NCBI GenBank assembly: GCA_947629425.1
Contig: CANRDR010000040.1
Location: forward strand, 1-10,685
Length of the DNA stretch: 10,685 nt
Source: an uncultured Bacilli bacterium
Lineage (GTDB): Bacteria; Bacillota_I; Bacilli_A; RF39; UBA660
Direction: 5' to 3'
Below are positions 1-5,827 of this stretch, piece after piece. The notes under the pieces are model-generated. The model searched no databases, was not told the origin of the DNA, and saw only the letters and a list, made by a program, of their open reading frames with translations. Numbering within the stretch: position 1 is the stretch's first letter; every line of letters starts with the position of its first letter. The position numbers and the translations under genes were made by a program.

Positions 1-641
1 CATTGATATTGCTTGTAGGTTCTATATTTGTAATATATGCATCTATTAATAGAATAATAAATCCTATTAATATTAAGTATAATGGAATGATTATTATTGC
101 AATTTTTGGAGTTGTTATTAATGTTGTTGCAACATATTATACAAAAGAAGGGGATTCTTTAAATCAAAAATCAGTTAATTTACATATGTTAGAAGATGTA
201 TTAGGATGGGTTGTTGTTTTAATTGGTTCTATATTAATTAAGTTTACTAATATTTCTATAATTGATCCAATATTATCGTTATTAGTTGCATTATTTATTT
301 TAATTAATGCATGTAAAAATATGAAAGAAATAATAAATTTATTTTTAGAAAAGACACCAGAAAATATAAATATAAATGAAATTAAGAAACATTTAAAAGA
401 AATAAAAGGAGTTGATGATGTTCATCATATACATATAAGAAGTATTGATGGATATAATAATTATGCTACTTTACATGTTGTAGTAAATAAATATAGTAAA
501 GATATAAAAGATAAAGTAAAAGCAGAATTAAGTGAATTTAATATTAATCACTCAACGATAGAATTAGAGTTGATAGATGAAATTTGTACTAGCAAAAAAT
601 GTGAAGTAAAGGAAAATAATTTACAAAAACATCATCATTAA
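1..641 (+). CDS. Cation diffusion facilitator (CDF) metal exporter, 5' end outside window
   Basis: This is the C-terminal two thirds (about 212 residues) of a CzcD/ZitB-like CDF transporter, a proton-coupled exporter of Zn2+ or similar divalent metals from the cytoplasm. CDF proteins are usually about 300 residues, so roughly 90 residues, including the first membrane helices, lie before the window. Visible are hydrophobic helices near residues 1-16, 27-46, 64-82 and 85-103, and the conserved H-x3-D metal-site motif of the fifth helix (H61, D65, in LHMLEDVLGW). A cytoplasmic C-terminal domain of about 100 residues follows, with the typical HHIHIRSIDG stretch. The protein ends in three His after a Cys-containing tail, a possible extra metal-binding tail. 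The reading frame is open to the window edge, so the true start is not visible; the TTG at position 3 is not proposed as the start. Metal specificity cannot be read from the sequence. No convincing terminator follows. Confidence 0.9.
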   Translation, partial: LILLVGSIFVIYASINRIINPINIKYNGMIIIAIFGVVINVVATYYTKEGDSLNQKSVNLHMLEDVLGWVVVLIGSILIKFTNISIIDPILSLLVALFILINACKNMKEIINLFLEKTPENININEIKKHLKEIKGVDDVHHIHIRSIDGYNNYATLHVVVNKYSKDIKDKVKAELSEFNINHSTIELELIDEICTSKKCEVKENNLQKHHH

Positions 642-652
642 AAATTATATAT

Positions 653-705
653 TTGTACAATTTAAACAAAAACATATACAAAAATAATATATTATGATAT
701 ACTTA
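653..705 (+). promoter_or_regulatory. Candidate promoter of the 6S RNA
   Basis: A TATGAT −10 box (693-698) lies 7 nt before position 705, and the RNA's closing stem begins at 711, which fits a 6S 5' end. There is no good −35 box at 17 nt spacing. A TTGTAC at 653-658 could pair with TATACA at 675-680 as an alternative, more distal promoter. The sequence alone does not decide between them. Confidence 0.45.
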
Positions 706-880
706 AATTGCCTAAAGATTGGTTATCATATAAAACCGACTATGTGTGATTATTGGGAATCTAATTAGAAAGCGGTGTTGAAGACTAGCCCATTAAGTGA
801 GTTAGGATCCTAAAGTTTTCTATGTGATGCCCACCTGTTTAGAGCGGGATTTTATCACATACACTGATCTTTAGGTTTTA
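705..880 (+). ncRNA. ssrS: 6S RNA (RNA polymerase-binding regulatory RNA)
   Basis: 6S RNA mimics an open promoter, binds the housekeeping RNA polymerase holoenzyme and adjusts transcription in stationary phase. The sequence shows the expected long-hairpin plan. A perfect 9-bp closing stem joins 711-719 (CCTAAAGAT) to 867-875 (ATCTTTAGG) and extends by a few wobble and Watson-Crick pairs. A large central bubble follows. An apical stem pairs 753-764 with 802-813. On the 3' side of the bubble, TATGTGAT (821-828) pairs perfectly with ATCACATA (854-861) around a GCCCACCUG segment, like the alternative 3' hairpin of known 6S RNAs. The length of about 175 nt is normal. Known context agrees: in Bacillus subtilis the 6S gene bsrA lies next to yrvM (tcdA), and tcdA starts 15-20 nt downstream here. 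The 3' end has only a short T run, so tcdA is probably transcribed by readthrough. The ends are approximate. Confidence 0.85.
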
Positions 881-894
881 TTATGGAGGTTATT

Positions 895-1563
895 ATGCAA
901 TTTGAAAGAGTCATTAGTTTAATAGGAATAGATAAATTTAATTTATTAAGTTCTAAAAAGATTTTAATAGTAGGTTGTGGTGGAGTAGGAGGATATGCTA
1001 TAGAATCTTTAGTAAGAACAGGTATAAAAAATATTGATATAATAGATAATGATATAATTGATATTACTAATTTAAATAGACAAATTATAACTAATTTAAA
1101 TAATATTGGATTATATAAAACAGAGGTATTAAAAAAGCGTGCTTTATCAATCAATGATAAATTAAATATAAATGCTTATAATATATTTTTAGATAAAACT
1201 AATATAGATAAAATATTAAGTAATAAATATGATTATATAATAGATGCATGTGATACAGTACAAACTAAAATATTATTAATGGAATATAGTTTAAATAATG
1301 ATTTTAAATTAATATCATGTATGGGTACAGCAAAAAAGTTAGATCCTACTAAGTTGACTATTACAACACTTGATAAAACCAGCTATGATCCACTCGCTAA
1401 AACAATTAGAAAAAAAATAAATAAGGAAAATTTAAAAAAAATTAATGTAGTATCATCCTGTGAAAAAATAATAGAATGTAATAATTTAGGAAGTTTAATG
1501 TTTGTTCCTGCTACTGCAGGTTTATTATGTGCAAAATATGTAATAGATGATATTTTAAAATAA
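895..1563 (+). CDS. tcdA: tRNA threonylcarbamoyladenosine (t6A37) dehydratase, TcdA
   Basis: TcdA is an E1-like (ThiF/HesA/MoeB family) ATP-dependent enzyme that cyclises t6A at position 37 of ANN-decoding tRNAs to ct6A in the cytoplasm. The 222-residue protein has the Rossmann nucleotide loop GCGGVGG near residues 27-33, the IDNDIID...NLNRQ segment that contacts ATP, and DACDT. It also has the TcdA-type blocks SCMGTAKKLDPTK, DPLAKTIRKK, a VVSSCE strand, and a C-terminal FVPATAGLLCA helix. Known homologues are about 250 residues, so this copy is compact but has all the blocks. I chose ATG 895 because GGAGGT (885-890) lies 4 nt upstream; an in-frame ATG at 883 overlaps that ribosome site and is unlikely. 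The gene lies right behind the 6S RNA and ends at a bidirectional terminator shared with the convergent coat gene. Confidence 0.9.
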   Translation: MQFERVISLIGIDKFNLLSSKKILIVGCGGVGGYAIESLVRTGIKNIDIIDNDIIDITNLNRQIITNLNNIGLYKTEVLKKRALSINDKLNINAYNIFLDKTNIDKILSNKYDYIIDACDTVQTKILLMEYSLNNDFKLISCMGTAKKLDPTKLTITTLDKTSYDPLAKTIRKKINKENLKKINVVSSCEKIIECNNLGSLMFVPATAGLLCAKYVIDDILK

Positions 1564-1565
1564 AA

Positions 1566-1581
1566 GTAAGCTTTCGCTTAC
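1566..1581. terminator. Bidirectional intrinsic terminator between tcdA and the spore coat gene
   Basis: A 6-bp stem, GTAAGC (1566-1571) with GCTTAC (1576-1581), closes a 4-nt loop. The minus-strand transcript has a T-rich stretch after the hairpin, which suits the coat gene. The plus side has only CTTTATA, so termination of tcdA would be weaker. Confidence 0.7.
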
Positions 1582-1583
1582 CT

Positions 1584-2039
1584 TTATACACATTCTACAT
1601 AAGTATCGCTTAGACACTTTATAGCACAGCAGCAAGATAAATTCATTGTGAAGAAACTATTTGTTGCAATAAATGGTATTGAATTGCAGCAACTTTCTTG
1701 AGGATTTGGAGCTAGTACTCTAAATGTAGCACAATTTCCATCTAATTTTTCTACTCTGAATACACTTGAGCAATTTGGACATCCACTATTTGCTTGTGGA
1801 TTAGAACAAACAGAAATATCATCCTTTTCTATAGGCATACTCCAAGGTGTTCCGTTACCACAGCAAGTATATAACATAACTGGACGAGTATTACAAACTA
1901 AGCAATTAGGTCCTCCTCCTAACATAGGTCTATCACAAGAATCTAAACAACTTTCTGGGCTAGCATTTTGTTGTAGAACAAGTATAACTTTTAAAATTTC
2001 TCCGATGCAGTTTGTATTTTCATTGTTTTCATTACACAT
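1584..2039 (-). CDS. CotY/CotZ-family cysteine-rich spore coat protein
   Basis: This 151-residue protein belongs to the CotY/CotZ family, which forms disulfide-crosslinked outer layers (crust/exosporium) of Bacillus spores. It matches the family's usual length (about 150-160) and its pattern: an N-terminal CIGEILKVILVLQ helix, a C-x3-C-x-RP-x-L segment (C31, C35), an NT-RPVMLYTCCGNG block (50-63), and a C-terminal half with VFRVEKLDGNCATFRVL and a CCC cluster (136-138). There are 19 Cys in total, about one residue in eight, with no signal peptide, as expected for a coat protein made in the mother cell. AAAGG followed by GTGA lies upstream of the ATG as a ribosome site. A sigma-K-like promoter lies upstream and a terminator directly follows. 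The gene is visibly less A+T-rich than its neighbours, which Cys/Pro/Gly content could explain. CotY and CotZ cannot be told apart here. Confidence 0.88.
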   Translation of the reverse strand: MCNENNENTNCIGEILKVILVLQQNASPESCLDSCDRPMLGGGPNCLVCNTRPVMLYTCCGNGTPWSMPIEKDDISVCSNPQANSGCPNCSSVFRVEKLDGNCATFRVLAPNPQESCCNSIPFIATNSFFTMNLSCCCAIKCLSDTYVECV

Positions 2040-2070
2040 GTATAATTCACCCTTTCATTTATACTCAATA

Positions 2071-2097
2071 TATTTTATGATATATTTATAATTTAGT
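2071..2097 (-). promoter_or_regulatory. Sigma-K-like (mother-cell) promoter of the spore coat gene
   Basis: On the minus strand an AC (2097-2096) is followed by 16 nt and then CATAAAATA (2079-2071). This exactly fits the established sigma-K consensus AC-N16-CATANNNTA, and no good sigma-A promoter overlaps it. The start site would fall near 2063-2065, giving a leader of about 25 nt before ATG 2039. Sigma-E has a similar −10 element, so the late mother-cell programme in general is supported better than sigma-K alone. Chance matches are possible in DNA this A+T-rich. Confidence 0.6.
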
Positions 2098-2122
2098 GAT
2101 TTTATTTTTAAAAAATATATAG

Positions 2123-2140
2123 TATAATAATTATAGGTGA
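2123..2140 (+). promoter_or_regulatory. −10 box and ribosome site for the EIIB-like gene
   Basis: A perfect TATAAT (2123-2128) is followed closely by AGGTGA (2135-2140), 5 nt before ATG 2146. The 5' UTR would be about 10 nt. No clear −35 element is present around 2100-2105. The ribosome site decides the start: an in-frame GTG (2137) lies inside it and is not used. Confidence 0.45.
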
Positions 2141-2145
2141 TTAAT

Positions 2146-2460
2146 ATGTGGTGGCAATATTTAATAATTTTATTTGTACTAATAATTGTTTCATTAATAA
2201 TAGTTAAGTTAAATAAAAAAGATTTTAATATGGAAATTAATAAATTAGTACAATATTTAGGTGGCAAAGATAATATATTAGATACTGAAGTAAATATGTC
2301 TAGATTTAAAGTGACATTAAAAGATGTATCTATTGTAGATAAAGATGCAATAGAAAAATTAGGTGCAAAAGGAATAGTTGAAATAGATAATCAACTAAAA
2401 ATAATATTTGCAACAGATGCAGTTAAATTAAAAAAATATATAAATGATTTAAAAAAGTAA
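2146..2460 (+). CDS. Membrane-anchored PTS EIIB-like protein lacking the phosphorylation cysteine
   Basis: The 104-residue protein begins with one membrane helix (about residues 2-21, WWQYLIILF...) followed by KLNKK, so the rest should be cytoplasmic. Residues about 28-104 align along their whole length with the EIIB domain of glucose-type PTS permeases. LVQYLGGKDNI matches the family's xGGKEN start, DKDAIEKLGAKGIVEI matches the (A)LKxLGAxGVV block, and a QLKIIFATDAVKLKKYINDL end follows. In true EIIB domains a DACITRLRV segment carries the phosphorylated Cys. Here the aligned segment is EVNMSRFKV, so Asn stands where Cys should be while the following Arg is kept. No EIIC domain is present and no sugar transporter lies nearby. 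It therefore probably cannot pass phosphate to a sugar. A binding or regulatory role is possible but unknown. A terminator follows directly. Confidence 0.8.
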   Translation: MWWQYLIILFVLIIVSLIIVKLNKKDFNMEINKLVQYLGGKDNILDTEVNMSRFKVTLKDVSIVDKDAIEKLGAKGIVEIDNQLKIIFATDAVKLKKYINDLKK

Positions 2461-2487
2461 AGCTACAGCAATAATGTAGTTTTTTTC
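2461..2487 (+). terminator. Intrinsic terminator after the EIIB-like gene
   Basis: CTACA (2463-2467) pairs with TGTAG (2475-2479). Flanking G-T and A-T pairs lengthen the stem, and seven T follow (2480-2486). It begins right behind the stop codon. Confidence 0.8.
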
Positions 2488-2532
2488 ATAAAAAATAATA
2501 ATATTTCTTAAATAATTTATATAAATAATTAT

Positions 2533-2573
2533 TTGACTTTTATATTTATTTAATTTAATATTATTATAGGTGA
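2533..2573 (+). promoter_or_regulatory. Candidate sigma-A promoter and ribosome site for the 186-aa membrane protein
   Basis: TTGACT (2533-2538) is the best −35 element in this gap. At 17 nt spacing the −10 reads TAATAT (2556-2561), four of six consensus bases. The ribosome site AGGTGA (2568-2573) lies 4 nt before ATG 2578, the same arrangement as for the preceding gene. Confidence 0.5.
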
Positions 2574-2577
2574 TAAT

Positions 2578-3138
2578 ATGAAGTCTATAAATAAAAATGA
2601 ATTAAAAACTAAAAATATAATATTAATTATAACATCTGTTTCTTTATTAATTATTGGTATATTATTTTTTTTAGAAGATTATATTAGTTTTATAGATGGA
2701 GATAAAATATTCTATGTAGTTATGTTATTATATTTTGGTTTAGAATTTACAAATTATTTATTAACGAAAAAAATGACTGGAATGAATTCTTTATATATAT
2801 CACTAGTAAGTTTAATGGCAAGTGTTAGTGGAATACTTTATGGTAGTAAAGATACTAGTTTAGTAATTACTATTACGTTAGGTTGCTGGATGTTTGCAAT
2901 GTTAATTATAAAATTAATTAGAATAGAAAATTTAAGAAATAATTTAAATGTAAGTGTATTTGTAAATTTATTTACTATGAGTATGTTTATACTGTTAGGA
3001 TTTTTAACTTTAGTAAATATTTATAAAGAGATTTCTAATATAACTATGATGTTAGGTTTTTTCTTTGTAGTATATGGTATATTAAATTTAATAGAGACTA
3101 TTGCGAATATAAAGTTATGTAAAATCCCATTAAATTAA
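2578..3138 (+). CDS. Six-helix membrane protein, possibly HdeD/DUF308-like
   Basis: This 186-residue protein is almost entirely membrane helices, at about residues 13-32, 44-62, 71-88, 94-113, 124-146 and 152-176, with short, mostly basic loops. The size, the six-helix layout in three hairpins, and the repeated G-I-L/G-F-L-T-L turns resemble the HdeD/DUF308 family of small membrane proteins. I see no diagnostic residue, so the family is a guess and the function is unknown. There is no signal peptide, catalytic motif or soluble domain. It has its own promoter and ribosome site and appears to be a single-gene unit. A weak A/T-rich hairpin (3121-3126 with 3141-3146) followed by T residues overlaps the stop codon and may end the transcript before the T-box promoter. 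Confidence 0.7.
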   Translation: MKSINKNELKTKNIILIITSVSLLIIGILFFLEDYISFIDGDKIFYVVMLLYFGLEFTNYLLTKKMTGMNSLYISLVSLMASVSGILYGSKDTSLVITITLGCWMFAMLIIKLIRIENLRNNLNVSVFVNLFTMSMFILLGFLTLVNIYKEISNITMMLGFFFVVYGILNLIETIANIKLCKIPLN

Positions 3139-3167
3139 TTGATTTTTTTAAATATTTATGATAGTAT
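3139..3167 (+). promoter_or_regulatory. Candidate promoter of the T-box/MBL/thrS operon
   Basis: TTGATT (3139-3144) is a good −35 element. At 17 nt spacing the −10 is TAGTAT (3162-3167), four of six bases. The overlapping TATGAT (3157-3162) is closer to consensus but too near that −35. Either would start transcription shortly before the T-box leader. Confidence 0.4.
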
Positions 3168-3174
3168 ACATTTA

Positions 3175-3363
3175 AATCAGTGATAAAAGACATGATTATT
3201 ATATAAATCTTTAAAGAGAGTTCATGTAAGGTGTAAATGAATAAGATTTAATAATAATTACTACTTTTTAGAGGAATTAATACTTCCCGGATAAAACCGT
3301 TATATAAATTAAGTATATTAGGATGGTACCGTGCATAAGCACTCCTTAGGTATCATCTTTTTT
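3175..3363 (+). promoter_or_regulatory. T-box leader, threonine specifier ACU, with terminator
   Basis: T-box leaders sense uncharged tRNA and then let transcription pass the terminator. Stem I can be drawn in full. AAAAG (3185-3189) pairs with CTTTT (3264-3268). The specifier loop reads ACT at 3260-3262 followed by the usual purine (A3263). Above it ATTATTAT pairs with ATAATAAT, and AAATCTT with AAGATTT. An AGAGAG bulge follows, then TTCAT/ATGAA around a GGTG terminal loop. The conserved T-box AGGATGGTACCGTG is at 3320-3333. Its GATGGTACC (3322-3330) also forms the terminator stem with GGTATCATC (3349-3357), followed by six T (3358-3363). ACU is a Thr codon, matching thrS in the operon. Uncharged tRNA-Thr should thus raise expression of both downstream genes. 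Confidence 0.92.
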
Positions 3364-3380
3364 ATTAGAAAGGAAATTTT

Positions 3381-4010
3381 ATGAAAATAGAAATATTTAC
3401 TCAATCTGCTATAAAATTAAGTGGTAATGTTATAATTTATTTTGATCCTTTTAAAATAGATAAATATTATAATGATGCTGATTATATATTTATAACCCAT
3501 GATCATTATGATCACTATGATGAAGAATCTATTAAAAAAGTATTAAAAAAAGAAACTACAATAATTGTTCCAAAGATTTTAAAAGATAAGATAAAGAAAT
3601 TTAATTTAAATACCATTATAGTAGAACCTAATAATAGTTATGTATTAGATAATATAAAATTTAATACTACGCCTGCATATAATATAAATAAAAAATTTCA
3701 TCCAAAAGAGGCTAACTATGTAGGTTATATACTTGATATTAATAATACAACTTATTATATAATGGGAGATACTGATTTATTAGAAGAAAATAAACTCGTA
3801 AAAACTGATGTATGTTTTGTACCTATTGGTGGAACGTACACCATGGATGTATATGAGGCAAGTAAATATATAAATTATATAAAACCTAAAATAGCAATAC
3901 CAATACATTATGGTAGTATAGTAGGTAGTATAAATTTAAAAGATGAATTTAAAAAATTAATAGATAAAGATATAAAAGTTGATATTTATATAGAGGAGGA
4001 ATTAAAATGA
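3381..4010 (+). CDS. MBL-fold metal-dependent hydrolase (UlaG/UPF0173-like)
   Basis: The 209-residue cytoplasmic protein is a compact metallo-beta-lactamase-fold hydrolase of the Lactamase_B_3 type. The two-metal site is complete in outline. The HxHxDH motif is H40, H42, D44 and H45 in THDHYDHYD, a further candidate His is H107, the bridging Asp is D130 in MGDTD, and the last His is H176 in PIHYGS. Proteins of this kind resemble UlaG (ascorbate-6-phosphate lactonase), but substrates vary widely and none can be assigned. AAAGGA (3369-3374) sits 6 nt before the ATG. The gene lies between the threonine T-box and thrS and overlaps the thrS start by 4 bp (ATGA), so it is co-transcribed and probably translationally coupled with thrS. 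It should therefore be induced when Thr-tRNA charging falls. Whether its substrate relates to threonine or tRNA is unknown. Confidence 0.85.
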   Translation: MKIEIFTQSAIKLSGNVIIYFDPFKIDKYYNDADYIFITHDHYDHYDEESIKKVLKKETTIIVPKILKDKIKKFNLNTIIVEPNNSYVLDNIKFNTTPAYNINKKFHPKEANYVGYILDINNTTYYIMGDTDLLEENKLVKTDVCFVPIGGTYTMDVYEASKYINYIKPKIAIPIHYGSIVGSINLKDEFKKLIDKDIKVDIYIEEELK

Positions 4011-5770
4011 TAAATATTAAAGAAGATGAAAATTTAAATAAATTAAACCATTCTTGTGCTCATGTAATGGCACAGGCTATAAAACATTTATATCCAAATG
4101 CTCACTTTTGGGTAGGACCTGTAATAGAGGAAGGATTTTATTATGATGTTGATTTAGGTGATAAAGTAATTACTGAAAATGACTTAGAATTAATTAGTAA
4201 AGAAATGAAAAAAATTATAAAAGATGGAAAAAGAATTGTAAGAAATGAAATAACTAAAAAAGATGCATTAGAGCAATTTAAAAATGATCCATATAAAATA
4301 GATTTGATTAATCGTATGGATGAAAATGAAGTAACTATTTCAACTTATACTCAAGGTGATTTTACAGATTTATGTCGCGGGCCACATGTAGATAATGTAA
4401 AATTATGTAAAAATTTTAAATTATTAAAATTTAGTGGAGCATATTTTAAAGGTGATGTAAACAATAAAGTTCTTCAAAGAATATATGGTGTATGTTTTTA
4501 TAATGAAGAAGATTTAAATGATTATTTAAAAGAATTAGAAGAAAGAAAAGAAAGAGATCATAGAAAAATAGGTGCAACACAAGAGATATTCATGAATCAT
4601 GAACTTGTTGGTGCTGGAATGCCTTTATGGCTTCCTAATGGTGCTATTATTAGAAAAGAATTAGAAAATTATATTTATGAAAAAGAACAAAAATTAGGTT
4701 ATTTACATGTATATACTCCATGTGTAGGAACAGTAAATTTATATAAAACTAGTGGCCATTGGAATCATTATAAAGAAAATATGTTTCCATCAATGAAAGT
4801 AGATGAAGAAGAATTTGTATTACGTCCTATGAATTGTCCTCATCATATGTTAATTTATAAAAATAAATTACATTCATATAGAGATTTACCTATTAGAATA
4901 GGAGAATTTGCAACTGATTTTAGATATGAAGCAAGTGGCGCAGTTAAAGGATTAGAACGTGTTAGATGTATGTGTCAAAACGATGCGCACCTTTTTGTAA
5001 CACCAGAACAAATTGGCGATGAATTTAAACGTGTTGTAGAACTTATATTGGATGTTTATAAAGATTTTGGAATAAAAAATTATAAATTTAGATTATCATT
5101 AAGAGATAAAGAGAATAAAGAAAAATATTTTGATGATGATGAAATGTGGGATAAGGCTGAAAATAAATTAAGAGAAGTATTAAATGAATTAAATGTAGAA
5201 TATTTTGAAGCAGTAGGGGAAGCAGCATTTTATGGCCCTAAATTAGATGTAGAAGTAAAACCAGCAGTAGGACCTGATGTTACATTATCAACTTGTCAAT
5301 TAGATTTTTTACTTCCTAAACGTTTTGATTTAAGTTATATAGATAGTGATGGCTCAAAACAAACTCCAGTAGTATTACATAGAGCAATATTTGGAACATT
5401 TGATAGATTTACAGCATTTATAATAGAAGAATTAAAAGGTATTTTTCCATTATGGTTAAGTCCTACACAAATTAATATAATTCCAGTAAATAACGAATAT
5501 CATTTAGATTATGCGTTATCTTTAAAAGAAAAATTACAAAGTTTTAAATTTAGAGTTAATTTAGATGATAGAGAAGAAAAATTAGGTTATAAATTAAGAG
5601 AATCTGTTATTAAAAAAATACCAATAACTTTAATTATTGGACAAAATGAAGTAGATAATAATACTATTAGTTATAGATTATATGGTAGTAGTGAAACTAT
5701 TAATGTAGAAATTGATGAATTTATAGAAAAGGTAAATCAAGCAATAAAAAGTAAAAAAGAAAATATATAA
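4007..5770 (+). CDS. thrS: Threonyl-tRNA synthetase without TGS domain
   Basis: ThrRS charges tRNA-Thr with threonine in the cytoplasm. The 587-residue protein starts almost directly in the editing domain: HSCAH gives H15 and H19, and CRGPH gives C123 and H127, the four conserved editing residues that remove Ser-tRNA-Thr. The class II catalytic core follows, with motif 2 (FRYEASGAVKGLERVR, 305-320), motif 3 (GTFDRF, 463-468) and zinc ligands C277, H328 and H458. The anticodon-binding domain starts near PLWLSPTQINIIPV (481-495). Bacterial ThrRS is usually about 640 residues with an N-terminal TGS domain of about 60 residues. That domain is absent, and the 4-bp overlap with the preceding gene plus GGAGG 7 nt before ATG 4007 leave no room for an upstream start. 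Mycoplasma enzymes are shortened in a similar way. The T-box leader upstream of the hydrolase gene controls expression. Confidence 0.96.
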   Translation: MINIKEDENLNKLNHSCAHVMAQAIKHLYPNAHFWVGPVIEEGFYYDVDLGDKVITENDLELISKEMKKIIKDGKRIVRNEITKKDALEQFKNDPYKIDLINRMDENEVTISTYTQGDFTDLCRGPHVDNVKLCKNFKLLKFSGAYFKGDVNNKVLQRIYGVCFYNEEDLNDYLKELEERKERDHRKIGATQEIFMNHELVGAGMPLWLPNGAIIRKELENYIYEKEQKLGYLHVYTPCVGTVNLYKTSGHWNHYKENMFPSMKVDEEEFVLRPMNCPHHMLIYKNKLHSYRDLPIRIGEFATDFRYEASGAVKGLERVRCMCQNDAHLFVTPEQIGDEFKRVVELILDVYKDFGIKNYKFRLSLRDKENKEKYFDDDEMWDKAENKLREVLNELNVEYFEAVGEAAFYGPKLDVEVKPAVGPDVTLSTCQLDFLLPKRFDLSYIDSDGSKQTPVVLHRAIFGTFDRFTAFIIEELKGIFPLWLSPTQINIIPVNNEYHLDYALSLKEKLQSFKFRVNLDDREEKLGYKLRESVIKKIPITLIIGQNEVDNNTISYRLYGSSETINVEIDEFIEKVNQAIKSKKENI

Positions 5771-5787
5771 CGAATTTTCTTTTTTTT
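5753..5787 (+). terminator. A/T-rich intrinsic terminator overlapping the thrS stop
   Basis: AAAAAAGAAAAT (5753-5764) pairs with ATTTTCTTTTTT (5774-5785) around a 9-nt loop that contains the stop codon, and the T run goes on to 5787. It has only one G-C pair, so it may be inefficient, but the T tract is strong. Confidence 0.55.
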
Positions 5788-5802
5788 CTTTAAATAAACT
5801 GT

Positions 5803-5820
5803 TATAATTATCTAGAAGGA
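5803..5820 (+). promoter_or_regulatory. −10 box and ribosome site of the popT gene
   Basis: TATAAT (5803-5808) is a perfect −10 box. The −35 position falls in the T run of the thrS terminator and shows no consensus. GAAGGA (5815-5820) lies 7 nt before ATG 5828. Confidence 0.45.
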
Positions 5821-5827
5821 TGGTAAT

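Noticed and set aside
855..1154. 99-codon minus-strand frame over the 6S/tcdA start
   Set aside because: It is a shadow of tcdA, and its product is a low-complexity Ile/Leu/Ser string with no ribosome site; the plus-strand frame carries clear TcdA motifs.
2055..2267. 70-codon minus-strand frame opposite the EIIB-like gene
   Set aside because: It runs against the well-supported EIIB-like gene and through the coat-gene promoter; the product has no recognisable feature.
3121..3149. Terminator after the six-helix membrane protein
   Set aside because: The 6-bp A/T-rich stem has one G-C pair and a 14-nt loop, and it overlaps the T-box −35 box; too weak to list as a feature.
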